Assembly: GCA_900769945.1 (NCBI GenBank) | Contig: CAAGIO010000023.1 | Location: forward strand, 62,001 to 126,000 | DNA: 64,000 bases | Direction: 5' to 3' | DNA from: Bacteroidales bacterium | GTDB lineage: Bacteria > Bacteroidota > Bacteroidia > Bacteroidales > F082 | In this document: positions 46,390 through 55,050 of the stretch, in pieces | Layout of the letters: every line of letters begins with the position of its first letter | Position numbering within the stretch: position 1 is the first letter of the stretch | Notes under the pieces: generated by a model | Databases searched by the model: none | The model's input: only the letters and a program-made list of their open reading frames with translations | What the model was told of the DNA's origin: nothing | Translations under genes and position numbers: made by a program

Positions 46390-47781
46390 ATGAGATACGA
46401 TGTAATAGTCATTGGCAGCGGTCCTGGCGGATACGTTGCAGCAATCAGGGCTTCACAACTTGGGAAGAAGGTAGCTGTTGTAGAAAAGTCGGAAATAGGC
46501 GGCACATGCCTCAACTGGGGCTGTATTCCCACAAAGGCATTGTTAAAGAGTGCGTCAGTATATACTTATATGAGGCATTCCGAGAACTACGGCATCAAGC
46601 TTGAAGGCTCCATCAATCCTGACATGGAGGCCATAGTGGCACGCAGCCGTGGCGTCGCTGAAGGAATGAGCAAGGGCGTTCAGTATTTATTCAAGAAGAA
46701 CAATATCGAGCTCATCTCCGGATTAGGCTCAATTACAAGCGAGAAGAAGGTGAAGGTTGTTGATTCTGAAGGCAATAGCAGCGAATACGAGGCAGAAAGC
46801 ATCATTCTTGCTACAGGTTCGAGAGTACGCCAGCTGCCGGCATTGCCAATCGACGGGAAGAGGATAATAAGCTATCGCGAGGCTCTTGTCCTTGACAAGC
46901 TCCCGGAGACCATGGTTGTCGTCGGCTCCGGCGCGATAGGCTCCGAGTTCGCGTTCTTCTTCACCTCCATGGGCGTGAAAGTCACCCTCGTGGAGTTCAT
47001 GCCAAACATTCTCCCTGTCGAGGACGAAGAGGTCTCAAAACAGGTTGAGCGTTGCTTCAAGAAGCTCAAGATGACGGTGATGACCGACTCGTCAGTGACA
47101 AACGTTGACACCACAGGCGACAAGTGCGTATGCACCATCAGCACAAAGAAAGGCGAGAAAGTGGTGGAGGCCGACATAGTGTTATCAGCCGTCGGCGTGC
47201 AGACAAACATTGAGAACCTCGGTCTTGAGGAGTTAGGCATCGCCACAGAGAGAGGCAAGGTCATCGTTGACGATTATTACAGGACAAATGTAGAGGGCGT
47301 CTATGCGATAGGCGACATCGTACACGGTCCTTCACTTGCGCACAAGGCCTCACACGAAGCCATCATTTGCGTGGAGAAGATTTGCGGCTTAGAGCCTGAG
47401 CTCTTGAACTACAACAACATACCGGGTTGCACCTATATCACGCCAGAGGTAGCCTCTGTTGGACTTAGCGAGGCGAAGGCCATTGCATCCGGATACGAGG
47501 TGAAGGTAGGCAAGTTCCCGTTCACCGCTTCAGGAAAGGCTTCAGCATCAGGCAACAAGGACGGATTCATCAAGGTGGTGTTCGACGCCAAGGACGGCAA
47601 GTGGCTCGGCTGCCACATGGTTGGAGAGAACGTCACGGAGATGGTGGCGGCAGCGGTGCTCGCACGCAACCTCGGTGCCACAGGAAGAGACATCATCGAC
47701 AACATCTTCCCGCACCCGACAATGTCGGAGGCCATCATGGAGGCAGCGGCGGCAGCATACGGCGAAGTCGTACACCTTTAA
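46390..47781 (+). CDS. lpd: Dihydrolipoyl dehydrogenase
   Basis: The 463-residue product is the E3 flavoprotein of 2-oxo acid dehydrogenase or glycine cleavage complexes; it reoxidises dihydrolipoamide with NAD+. The FAD loop is YDVIVIGSGPGGYVAAIRA, the redox disulphide is GGTCLNWGCIPTKAL, the NAD loop is VVVGSGAIGSEFAFFF, and the C-terminal catalytic His-Glu pair is in FPHPTMSEAIMEAA. ATG 46390 is taken as the start because the motif YDVIVIG should begin within a few residues; a TTG lies 9 bases earlier. No E1/E2 genes are nearby. Confidence 0.93.
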   Translation: MRYDVIVIGSGPGGYVAAIRASQLGKKVAVVEKSEIGGTCLNWGCIPTKALLKSASVYTYMRHSENYGIKLEGSINPDMEAIVARSRGVAEGMSKGVQYLFKKNNIELISGLGSITSEKKVKVVDSEGNSSEYEAESIILATGSRVRQLPALPIDGKRIISYREALVLDKLPETMVVVGSGAIGSEFAFFFTSMGVKVTLVEFMPNILPVEDEEVSKQVERCFKKLKMTVMTDSSVTNVDTTGDKCVCTISTKKGEKVVEADIVLSAVGVQTNIENLGLEELGIATERGKVIVDDYYRTNVEGVYAIGDIVHGPSLAHKASHEAIICVEKICGLEPELLNYNNIPGCTYITPEVASVGLSEAKAIASGYEVKVGKFPFTASGKASASGNKDGFIKVVFDAKDGKWLGCHMVGENVTEMVAAAVLARNLGATGRDIIDNIFPHPTMSEAIMEAAAAAYGEVVHL

Positions 47782-47810
47782 TATATTAACTATTATCATA
47801 AAAAAAACTC

Positions 47811-47846
47811 TTAGTCACGCCCCTCGCGCGCGAGGGGCGTGACTAA
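47811..47846. repeat. 36-base perfect palindrome
   Basis: TTAGTCACGCCCCTCGCG (47811-47828) followed directly by its exact complement (47829-47846), with no central spacer. It is 69% GC in an AT-rich spacer. It begins 30 bases after the lpd stop and ends 13 bases before the transglycosylase ATG. No T run follows, so it does not look like a simple terminator. A dispersed palindromic element or a translation-controlling hairpin is possible. Confidence 0.8.
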
Positions 47847-47859
47847 CCTCATATTGATA

Positions 47860-48912
47860 ATGAAAAAACATAAAGAACTTTTCCTCCTAATCTTCATATC
47901 ATCAACGGCAGTATTAGCCATTCTCGCCATAATATTAAGCATCTGCGCCATCAAGACTGCAAAGAAACGCCCCGTCTCCCTCGAACAGATAGCGTTGAAA
48001 AGCAACGATATAGAGTTCACCGACGACCTCACCTTCGCAGGTGAGGTGGTGCCAATGGAGATGTTTAATATCAGAGAACGCTACGAACGCGAGCTGCTCT
48101 CCAACTGCTACTTCCACAGCAACACCATGCTCCTCATCAAACGCTCCAAACGATGGTTCCCCGTCATTGAGCCTATACTCGAACGCTATGGCGTGCCCGA
48201 CGACTTCAAATACCTCTGCGTCATAGAGAGCACCCTCACAAACGCCGTGTCCCCGGCCGGAGCAGTGGGATTCTGGCAATTCCTCAAATCCACCGCCACC
48301 GACTTCGGACTCAAGGTCAACGACGAGGTGGATATGAGGTATAACGTGGAGCTGGAGACTGAAGCCGCATGCCGCTACTTCCTGAAAGCATACAAGAGAT
48401 TCAACAACTGGACTCTCGCCGCCGCCTCGTTCAACGCCGGCACTAACCGTATCGACAAGTTCTTGCGCGAACAGAAAGTCAAATCCTACTATGACCTGCT
48501 CCTTCCTGAAGAGACAGAACGATACATCTTCAGAATCCTCGCCGTCAAAACAATATTCGAGAACCCAGAAAAACACGGCATTTACATTAGCAAAGACCTT
48601 GAATATCAACCTTTCAAATATAAAACCGTCATAGTGAACGAAAGCATCAGAGACTTCGCCGACTTCGCTATCGAAAACGGTATCACATATAAGCTCCTGA
48701 AGACCTTCAACCCTTGGCTGCGCTCAAAATCCCTGAAAGTGAAAAAAGGCGAGGTCTATGAGATAAAGATCCCCGTCAAGCCTTTCAACATCACGGCAGA
48801 ATACGCCCTCGAAGCCATGGGAGCCAAAGACTTCTTGGAGATGGAAGAGCCTGAACAAACCACCGAGGCCATTGAGAATGAAGATATTAACACGGATAAC
48901 AGAGATGAATAA
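47860..48912 (+). CDS. Lytic murein transglycosylase (GH23, MltD-like)
   Basis: A 350-residue envelope enzyme that cuts peptidoglycan. The N-terminus has one hydrophobic helix (LFLLIFISSTAVLAILAIIL), a signal anchor. The SLT domain has the catalytic Glu in YLCVIESTLTNAVSPAGAVGFWQFL and the later AAASFNAGTNRIDKFL motif. A C-terminal region (about 250-330) may be a LysM-like or linker domain. The frame is open from a GTG at 47839, but this lies inside the palindrome and the ATG at 47860 gives a clean signal anchor. It overlaps uvrA by 8 bases. Confidence 0.87.
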   Translation: MKKHKELFLLIFISSTAVLAILAIILSICAIKTAKKRPVSLEQIALKSNDIEFTDDLTFAGEVVPMEMFNIRERYERELLSNCYFHSNTMLLIKRSKRWFPVIEPILERYGVPDDFKYLCVIESTLTNAVSPAGAVGFWQFLKSTATDFGLKVNDEVDMRYNVELETEAACRYFLKAYKRFNNWTLAAASFNAGTNRIDKFLREQKVKSYYDLLLPEETERYIFRILAVKTIFENPEKHGIYISKDLEYQPFKYKTVIVNESIRDFADFAIENGITYKLLKTFNPWLRSKSLKVKKGEVYEIKIPVKPFNITAEYALEAMGAKDFLEMEEPEQTTEAIENEDINTDNRDE

Positions 48913-51748
48913 GAAACTTGCTGAACACGATTATCTTGAGATTTACGGCGCACGTGAGAACAACCTGAAGAACATCGACCTACGTATCCCACGCGACAAA
49001 CTTGTAGTGATAACAGGGCTTAGCGGCAGCGGAAAGTCATCACTCGCCTTCGAGACCATCTATGCCGAAGGACAACGCAGATATATGGAGTCGTTCTCCG
49101 CATACGCGCGACAGTTCATTGGCAACATGGAGCGCCCTGATGTCGATGAGATAACAGGACTCAGCCCCGTCATCTCCATAGAGCAGAAGTCCGTCAACAG
49201 GAACCCGCGCTCAACAGTAGGCACCATCACCGAGATATACGACTTCATGCGCCTCCTCTTCGCCCGCACCGCCGAACCCTTCTCATATAACACAGGCGAG
49301 AAAATGGTGCGTTACTCCGAAGAACATATCACCAAGATGATAATGGAGAACTACTCCTCCAAGAAAATAAACATTCTCGCCCCCGTCATCAGAGGCAGGA
49401 AAGGACACTACAGAGAGCTCTTCGAACAGATACGGCAACAAGGCTTCGCCAAGGTGCGCATCGACGGCGAGCTGAAAGACCTCGTCTATGGAATGCAGCT
49501 CGACAGATACAAGACCCACGACATTGAAATCGTCATCGACAGGCTCATCGTCAGCAACGACTACAAGTCAAGGCTGACACAATCCATTGAGACCGCCTTC
49601 CGCCGCGGCAAAGGAATGCTTATGGTGCTCGAAGACGGCTCCACCGACGTCAGATACTTCAGCAAACTCCTCATGTGCCCAACAACAGGCATCGCCTACC
49701 AAGACCCGGAGCCTAACACCTTCAGCTTCAACTCCCCCTACGGCGCCTGCCCCAAATGCAACGGGCTCGGCACCATCGTCACCATCGACATTAACAAGAT
49801 TATTCCCGACAAGGAATGCACCATCCGCAAAGGCGGCATCGCCCCTCTCGGCGAATATAAGAACAACTGGGTGTTCAGCCAACTCGAAGTCATCGGCAGC
49901 CGCTACGGCTTCGACCTCGACACCCCTATCGCACAAATACCTGACAACGCCCTCGACATCATTCTCTACGGTAGCAGCGAGTCGTTCACCGTAACCAAAG
50001 AAATCTACGGAACCAAATCCACTTACTCCATGCCCTTCGAAGGCATCATCAACGTCATCAAGAAACAATGTGACGAGAACGCCCCTGCCTCTATCCTCAA
50101 ATGGGCTAACAGCTTCATGAACGAGACCGACTGCCCTGAATGCCACGGACAACGCCTCAAAAAAGAAGCCCTGCACTTCCGCCTCAACGGCAAAAATATC
50201 GCCGAGGTCTCCAACATGGACATCATATCCCTGTCAAAATGGATAGACGACCTACCTAACCACCTCGACAACAAACAGTTAGAGATTGCACACGACATCC
50301 TCATCGAAATAAAGAAGAGAATAAACTTCCTTATCAATGTCGGCATCGACTACCTCAACCTCAACCGACCCGCAAAAAGCCTCTCCGGCGGCGAAGCGCA
50401 ACGTATCCGCCTCGCTACACAGATAGGCTCACAACTCACAGGCATTCTTTATATCCTCGACGAACCCAGCATCGGACTGCACCAGCGCGACAACAGGAAA
50501 CTTATCAACTCCCTCAAGGAACTGCGCGACATCGGCAACAGCATCATCGTTGTCGAACATGACAAGGACACCATGCTCGCCTCCGACCATATCATCGACA
50601 TCGGTCCCGGCGCAGGCATCAACGGCGGCGAAGTGGTATTCCAAGGCTCTCCAGATGAACTAAGTCGCGGCCACGGACTCACTTGCGACTACCTCAACGG
50701 CATCAGGAAAATACAAATACCCAAAACACGCCGCAAACCTCTGAAAAACAACTATCTCAGGCTATATAACGCCTCCGGACACAACCTCAAGAACGTCAAC
50801 CTCGACATCCCTCTTGGACTCATGGTATGCGTCACCGGCGTCTCCGGCTCAGGCAAGTCTTCCCTCGTCAACGAGACACTATACCCTATCCTAAGCAGAC
50901 ATTTCTACCGCTCCGAGAAACAGCCTCTTCCTTACGAAAAGATTGAAGGCCTCGAACTCATCGACAAGGTTATCGAGATTGACCAAGCCCCTATCGGTAA
51001 GACACCGCGCTCAAACCCAGCCACTTACACCAAGGTGTTTGACGACATCAGGAAACTGTTCGGCGAACTCCCCGAATCGAAGATTAGAGGCTACAAAGCC
51101 GGACGCTTCTCCTTCAACGTCAGAGGCGGCCGCTGCGAGTCTTGCCAAGGCGGCGGCGTGCGCGTCATAGAAATGAACTTCCTCCCCGACGTGCAGGTGC
51201 TCTGCGAAGCCTGCCAAGGAAAACGCTACAACAGAGAAACCCTCGAAGTGCGCTTTAAAGGCAAATCTATCAACGACGTGCTTAACCTTACCGTTGACGA
51301 AGCCGTCTCATTCTTCGAGAATATGCCCCAGATACTACAGAAAATCAAGACATTACAAGACGTAGGACTCGGATATATCACCCTCGGACAACCCTCCACA
51401 ACTCTCTCAGGAGGCGAAGCACAACGCGTAAAACTCGCCACTGAACTCGCTAAACGCGACACAGGAAACACCCTCTATATCCTCGACGAGCCTACTACCG
51501 GACTCCACTTCGAGGATATCAAAGTGCTTATGGACGTGCTCAACAAACTCGTAGATAAAGGCAACACCGTCCTCATCATCGAACATAACCTCGACGTAAT
51601 AAAAATGGCCGACTATATCATCGACATGGGACCAGAAGGCGGCTCTCGCGGCGGAATGATTCTCTGCCAAGGCTCCCCCGAAGAGGTGGCAGAACAAAAT
51701 ATTGGCTATACCGCTCACTTCATCAAAGAAGAACTAAACAATTTGTAA
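48905..51748 (+). CDS. uvrA: Excinuclease ABC subunit A
   Basis: A 947-residue UvrA, the damage-sensing ATPase of nucleotide excision repair. It has two ABC modules: first Walker [20 protein letters not shown] and signature [17 protein letters not shown], second Walker [17 protein letters not shown] and [17 protein letters not shown]. The zinc modules are [13 protein letters not shown] and [32 protein letters not shown]. The ATG at 48905 ([20 protein letters not shown]) is used; a start at 48872 would lie deep in the transglycosylase gene. UvrB is not in the window. Confidence 0.96.
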   Translation: MNKKLAEHDYLEIYGARENNLKNIDLRIPRDKLVVITGLSGSGKSSLAFETIYAEGQRRYMESFSAYARQFIGNMERPDVDEITGLSPVISIEQKSVNRNPRSTVGTITEIYDFMRLLFARTAEPFSYNTGEKMVRYSEEHITKMIMENYSSKKINILAPVIRGRKGHYRELFEQIRQQGFAKVRIDGELKDLVYGMQLDRYKTHDIEIVIDRLIVSNDYKSRLTQSIETAFRRGKGMLMVLEDGSTDVRYFSKLLMCPTTGIAYQDPEPNTFSFNSPYGACPKCNGLGTIVTIDINKIIPDKECTIRKGGIAPLGEYKNNWVFSQLEVIGSRYGFDLDTPIAQIPDNALDIILYGSSESFTVTKEIYGTKSTYSMPFEGIINVIKKQCDENAPASILKWANSFMNETDCPECHGQRLKKEALHFRLNGKNIAEVSNMDIISLSKWIDDLPNHLDNKQLEIAHDILIEIKKRINFLINVGIDYLNLNRPAKSLSGGEAQRIRLATQIGSQLTGILYILDEPSIGLHQRDNRKLINSLKELRDIGNSIIVVEHDKDTMLASDHIIDIGPGAGINGGEVVFQGSPDELSRGHGLTCDYLNGIRKIQIPKTRRKPLKNNYLRLYNASGHNLKNVNLDIPLGLMVCVTGVSGSGKSSLVNETLYPILSRHFYRSEKQPLPYEKIEGLELIDKVIEIDQAPIGKTPRSNPATYTKVFDDIRKLFGELPESKIRGYKAGRFSFNVRGGRCESCQGGGVRVIEMNFLPDVQVLCEACQGKRYNRETLEVRFKGKSINDVLNLTVDEAVSFFENMPQILQKIKTLQDVGLGYITLGQPSTTLSGGEAQRVKLATELAKRDTGNTLYILDEPTTGLHFEDIKVLMDVLNKLVDKGNTVLIIEHNLDVIKMADYIIDMGPEGGSRGGMILCQGSPEEVAEQNIGYTAHFIKEELNNL

Positions 51749-52517
51749 GTTATTGTCACTCAAAAACTAATGATATTAAAAACCAACACCCACATCAGAT
51801 AGAACCGCCTTCTTCCATCTGATTGTATCCTCCTCAACGGCCTGTTTCATTTTTTGATACAGGTCACACTGCCATTGATGCATCTTGATAACAATAATAT
51901 GGTTTATCTTTTGGGCGTTCCGGCTTCGCCGTCGGGCTTTTGCGGCTACGCCGTTGGGCCACGGTCCCAACCCGTCCGGGCTACAATCCCTAACGCAACG
52001 ACGCTGCCCAAACAATAAACCTGTCCCAAAACGAATGCTTTTCCGGTAATATTTCACCGAGCATGTATGAGGCGATTTCACTCAAAGATGCAGACCCCAG
52101 ATAACGATGAAACACTTTTTTTCATTATTTCGTTATTCGATGATACAATTGTAGTTTTATTGATGTCAAATAATCAATCCCGCCGAAACGACCAGAATGA
52201 GATATTATACATCTTCTTTTATGAGCAAAACGCAGAGCATGGAAGAGACCCAATGCCTCGCTCAAGTTGAAGACAATCCCTAACATAAGAAAAAAACATC
52301 TGTATTGGATTACTATGTCCTTTCCTTAAATGTCTTATCGAGCTTTTCTAATATGACTCAGCATTATGCAGAGCGTTTATAACTTGTTATTCCTCTATGA
52401 GATGCTCTTCTATGTCACCTCACAGAGACCTTGCCATCATGAACATCATCGAGCGCATAAGTGTAACCACAACCCGGAAACACTGGCTATATCACAGTGA
52501 CAAACGACATCTTCAAA
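51749..52517. other. Gene-poor region after uvrA
   Basis: 769 bases with no complete gene. It holds the structured GC-rich repeat (51902-52020). Short frames at 51776-52081 (minus) and 52067-52270 (plus) span or border the repeat and match nothing recognised. A fragment reading GYTYALDDVHDGKVSV on the minus strand near 52.43-52.48 kb could be a gene remnant. Part of the decayed accessory zone. Confidence 0.5.
51902..52020. repeat. Structured GC-rich intergenic repeat element
   Basis: About 119 bases. Outer arms GTTTA..TTTGGGC (51902-51916) pair with GCCCAAA..TAAAC (52006-52020). Inside are small hairpins: CGGC-TTCG-CCG, CGGC-TAC-GCCG and GTTGGG-N7-CCCAAC. The wording resembles GC-rich palindromic intergenic repeats found many times per genome in Bacteroidales. 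No coding frame explains it. It differs sharply in composition from both flanks. Confidence 0.65.
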
Positions 52518-53069
52518 CTATTCCTTAGTAGGATTTATCAAGGTGTCGGGGTTTTCATCGGTAAACCACTTCGTGTACATCAAATAATGGCCGGCAATGT
52601 CTTTATTCAACTCCTTGGCCTGTTCGGGAGCCACCTTCTTGATAAACTTTGCCGGCACTCCTCCCCACAATTCACCCTCACCAACACGAGTGTTTTTCAA
52701 CACCAACGAGCCGGCAGCTATTATTGCCCCATCACCAATCTCGCAATCGTCAAGCAAAGTTGCACCCATACCAATCAGAACACCGTTACCAACCTTCGCA
52801 CCATGAAGAGTCACGTTGTGACCAATAGTCACATCATCACCAATCTCAATGGCGGCTTTTTGATACAGGGTGTGGAGGCATGAACCATCTTGGATATTTA
52901 CACGGTTACCTATTTTAATATAATTCACATCGCCTCTCACAACAGCATTAAACCACACGCTGCAGTTGTCACCCATCTCAACCTCGCCAATAACACAAGC
53001 GTTTTCCGAAAGATAACAATCGTGACCGAATTTAGGAGTCTTTCCCAGTATAGTTTTAATCAAAGCCAT
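52518..53069 (-). CDS. Gamma-type carbonic anhydrase family protein
   Basis: A 183-residue left-handed beta-helix (hexapeptide-repeat) protein, a trimer in this family. Zinc histidines are recognisable in DGSCLHTLYQ and IGHNVTLHGAKV; the start MALIKTILGKTPKFGHDCYLS is typical. Family members hydrate CO2 or act as ferripyochelin-binding-like proteins of unclear activity, so catalysis is not assured. The last 15 residues (WFTDENPDTLINPTKE) are an extension. It is the only intact gene within the decayed zone and is preceded by no clear promoter. Confidence 0.87.
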   Translation of the reverse strand: MALIKTILGKTPKFGHDCYLSENACVIGEVEMGDNCSVWFNAVVRGDVNYIKIGNRVNIQDGSCLHTLYQKAAIEIGDDVTIGHNVTLHGAKVGNGVLIGMGATLLDDCEIGDGAIIAAGSLVLKNTRVGEGELWGGVPAKFIKKVAPEQAKELNKDIAGHYLMYTKWFTDENPDTLINPTKE

Positions 53070-53175
53070 AATTTATAAATTTAACGTGAGTTCGATATAA
53101 TATAATTCATTGAAAAAGAATAATATAACGATTTTTTTATATCTTTGTAGTGAAAAAATAATAACACAAATCGCT

Positions 53176-53400
53176 ATGTTATCCGACGACAAAATTACAG
53201 AAATCTACTATATGGCTGACGACTTATGCAAGTTTTTCTCTGGGAATGTCAAAAAACACACCATAGAGGAGAACGACGGGAAAGACACTGGAACTGACCT
53301 ATCCGCATGTAGGATGCCGAAATCATAACCATCATGGTGATGTTCCTCTCCAGCGAGCAGTGTACACAACTTCATCCTCAACGCCATCGCCGATATAGCT
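53176..53400 (+). pseudogene. IS982-family transposase fragment
   Basis: The ATG at 53176 begins MLSDDKITEIYYMADDLCKFF, the N-terminus of IS982-type transposases. About 42 codons on, the match continues in another frame: RM, a TAG at 53310-53312, then DAEIITIMVMFL (to about 53350), where intact relatives read RMSDAEI-type sequence. So there is a frameshift, a nonsense codon and loss of the catalytic C-terminal two-thirds. A -7 box TATCTTTG (53140-53147) still precedes it. The right end is approximate. Terminal repeats were not found. Confidence 0.7.
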
Positions 53401-53511
53401 GCATACTACCTCTTCCTTAGAAGCCTTCTATCGCTTTGACTACTTTCTCAGACAACCAATTGAATATCTTATAGTTGCTTATGTCGAACCCACGGTAAGT
53501 GAACTTTATGT

Positions 53512-53706
53512 TTAAAATTCCAACGCAATAGCCTCACACGCCTATGCATCAGCCAAGGCATGGTGTGGTTCTTTATTTCATATCCGCAGCGTACGGCAAT
53601 GATGTCGAGGTTGTGGTATCCACTATCTCCCCACCACGCCAACAGAGCACACCGACGAGCGTTCGTTGTTGGATGTCTCAATATCAATTGCCGCAAAGTC
53701 TTGCAT
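53512..53706 (-). pseudogene. Broken DEDDh 3'-5' exonuclease (DnaQ-like)
   Basis: The minus-strand ATG at 53706 begins MQDFAAIDIETSNNERSSVC, with exonuclease motif I (DIE). It then hits a TAG, and about 100 residues including motif II are missing. In other frames follow LDIIAVRCGYEIKN and then HHALADA, TAG, ACEAIALEF and a stop (to 53512), which is motif III (HxxxxD). So it has at least one deletion, one frameshift and two nonsense codons. A related open stretch KFTYRGFDISNYKIFNWLS continues to 53417. Intact relatives process DNA 3' ends in repair. Confidence 0.72.
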
Positions 53707-53716
53707 TTCTATGCGC

Positions 53717-54736
53717 TTATTGATTTTCTTTATTGATTAGATTGACCACCACTTTCACCATAACATCTTTCTCTTCCGGACGGCTCTCGGCAATCATCAA
53801 TGTCAGGGCTACGAGGGTGTTGTCCGCTATTCGCTTTCTGCCATCTGCGGAATAAAGGATTCCGTTCTTCTCCATGAACCAGAGAAAGAGCATGGCTGCA
53901 ATACGTTTGTTGCCATCGCTGAAGGAATGGTTCTTCACTACAAGATAAAGCAGCATGGCAGCCTTTTCCTCCACCGATGGGTAGAGGTCTTCGCCTCCGA
54001 ACGTCTGATAAATCTGTCCTATGCTACTCTTGAAGGAATCATCTTTCTCATTGGCAAACCATTGGCTGCCACCAAACTTCTCCTTCAAGGCATTTATGGC
54101 ATCCATTGCATTCTCATAAGTGGCGTGGAAAGGTTCTTCTTTTGTTGTCTGCTCAATGCCCAATGTCTGATAGTCGTAGCGGTCGAGTGTGTCGAGGGCA
54201 TAGACATAGTCGGTGATGACATTGAACAGTCCTGAATATTCACCCTCAGAAACTTTGTCTTGGAGTGTAAGAGCTCGCGACATCAACCGCACCACATCCT
54301 TCAATTCGTCATAGTGGTCGAGGCGACGCTGGTCGATAACATATCCTTTGATGAGATACTGTTTAAGGATAGAGGTCGCCCACTGACGGAAGCGGGTGGC
54401 GTTCTTACTATTTACTCAATATCCAACAGATATCACCATATCGAGGTTATAAAAAGGTACTTGCTGTGTATGCGTCTTTCCAGGTATTGCTCCGTGAGGA
54501 GTGACCTGTGCAAAAAATGCACATGTCACTTCGCGAGACAGTTCTCCTTCTTGATATACCTTGGCAATATGGCGGCCTATAACCGTTCTGTCTCTTCCAA
54601 ACAATTCTGCCATCTGGCTTTGTGTAAGCCACACAGTATCTTTCTCCAACTTCACTTCAAGTTGGGTGTTCCCGTCATCTGCCGTATAGAGCACGATAGA
54701 TGAGCCGTTGTTCGCAATAATTCTTTTTTCTGTCAT
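53717..54736 (-). pseudogene. RhuM-Fic family gene interrupted by one in-frame TGA
   Basis: One continuous frame of 340 codons with a single TGA at 54418-54416. The N-terminal RhuM part (from ATG 54736) has VWLTQSQMAELFGRDRTVIG and FYNLDMVISVGY; directly after the TGA the match goes on: VNSKNATRFRQWATSILKQ, so the lost residue is probably Arg (CGA to TGA). The C-terminal Fic domain has HSFSDGNKRIAAML, keeping the catalytic His and the Asn/Lys/Arg loop. Fic proteins transfer AMP or similar groups; RhuM is a virulence-named family of unknown role. A good AAGGAGG precedes the start. The Fic half could still be made from an internal start. Confidence 0.8.
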
Positions 54737-54767
54737 GCTTCCTCCTCCTTATTATATTTTTCAACAT

Positions 54768-54985
54768 TCAATTTATCTTTCCTGCCATCTCATTTCGAAG
54801 CCATAGCGGTTCGATAATTTCTACATCCTCGCCGTTCCACAATATCTCTTTTAGGAAATCGAAGATGGGACAGAGATGAAACTCGAAGATGCTGTATTCT
54901 TCCGTTCGTTCTGCCTCTTTTTGCGACTCATGCAGAGGTAAGTCACGGAGATAGTTATCTTGCCTTTCGAGAAATCCATCACATA
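54768..54985 (-). pseudogene. WYL-domain regulator, C-terminal remnant
   Basis: About 70 codons reading YLRDLPLHESQKEAE, YSIFEFHLCPIFDFLKEIL and EDVEIIEPLWLRNEMAGKI on the minus strand. This is the C-terminal extension of WYL-domain transcription regulators. The helix-turn-helix and most of the WYL domain are missing: upstream (55.0 kb) the frame runs into AT-rich sequence and the next gene. It lies just before the RhuM-Fic gene in the same direction. WYL regulators often control defence or toxin genes, so it may once have governed its neighbour. Confidence 0.62.
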
Positions 54986-55050
54986 CAACGTTGTTAAGAT
55001 ATATAATAAAACAACAAATAAACAATTTCCTCTACTTGCGCTTCTCTTCC

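Noticed and set aside
47811..47846. Palindrome as an ordinary lpd terminator
   Set aside because: No T run follows and the hairpin has no loop spacer; position nearer the next start codon.
54416..54418. The TGA in RhuM-Fic as a selenocysteine codon
   Set aside because: The family has Arg-type sequence here and no selenocysteine insertion hairpin or redox motif was seen; a nonsense mutation is simpler.
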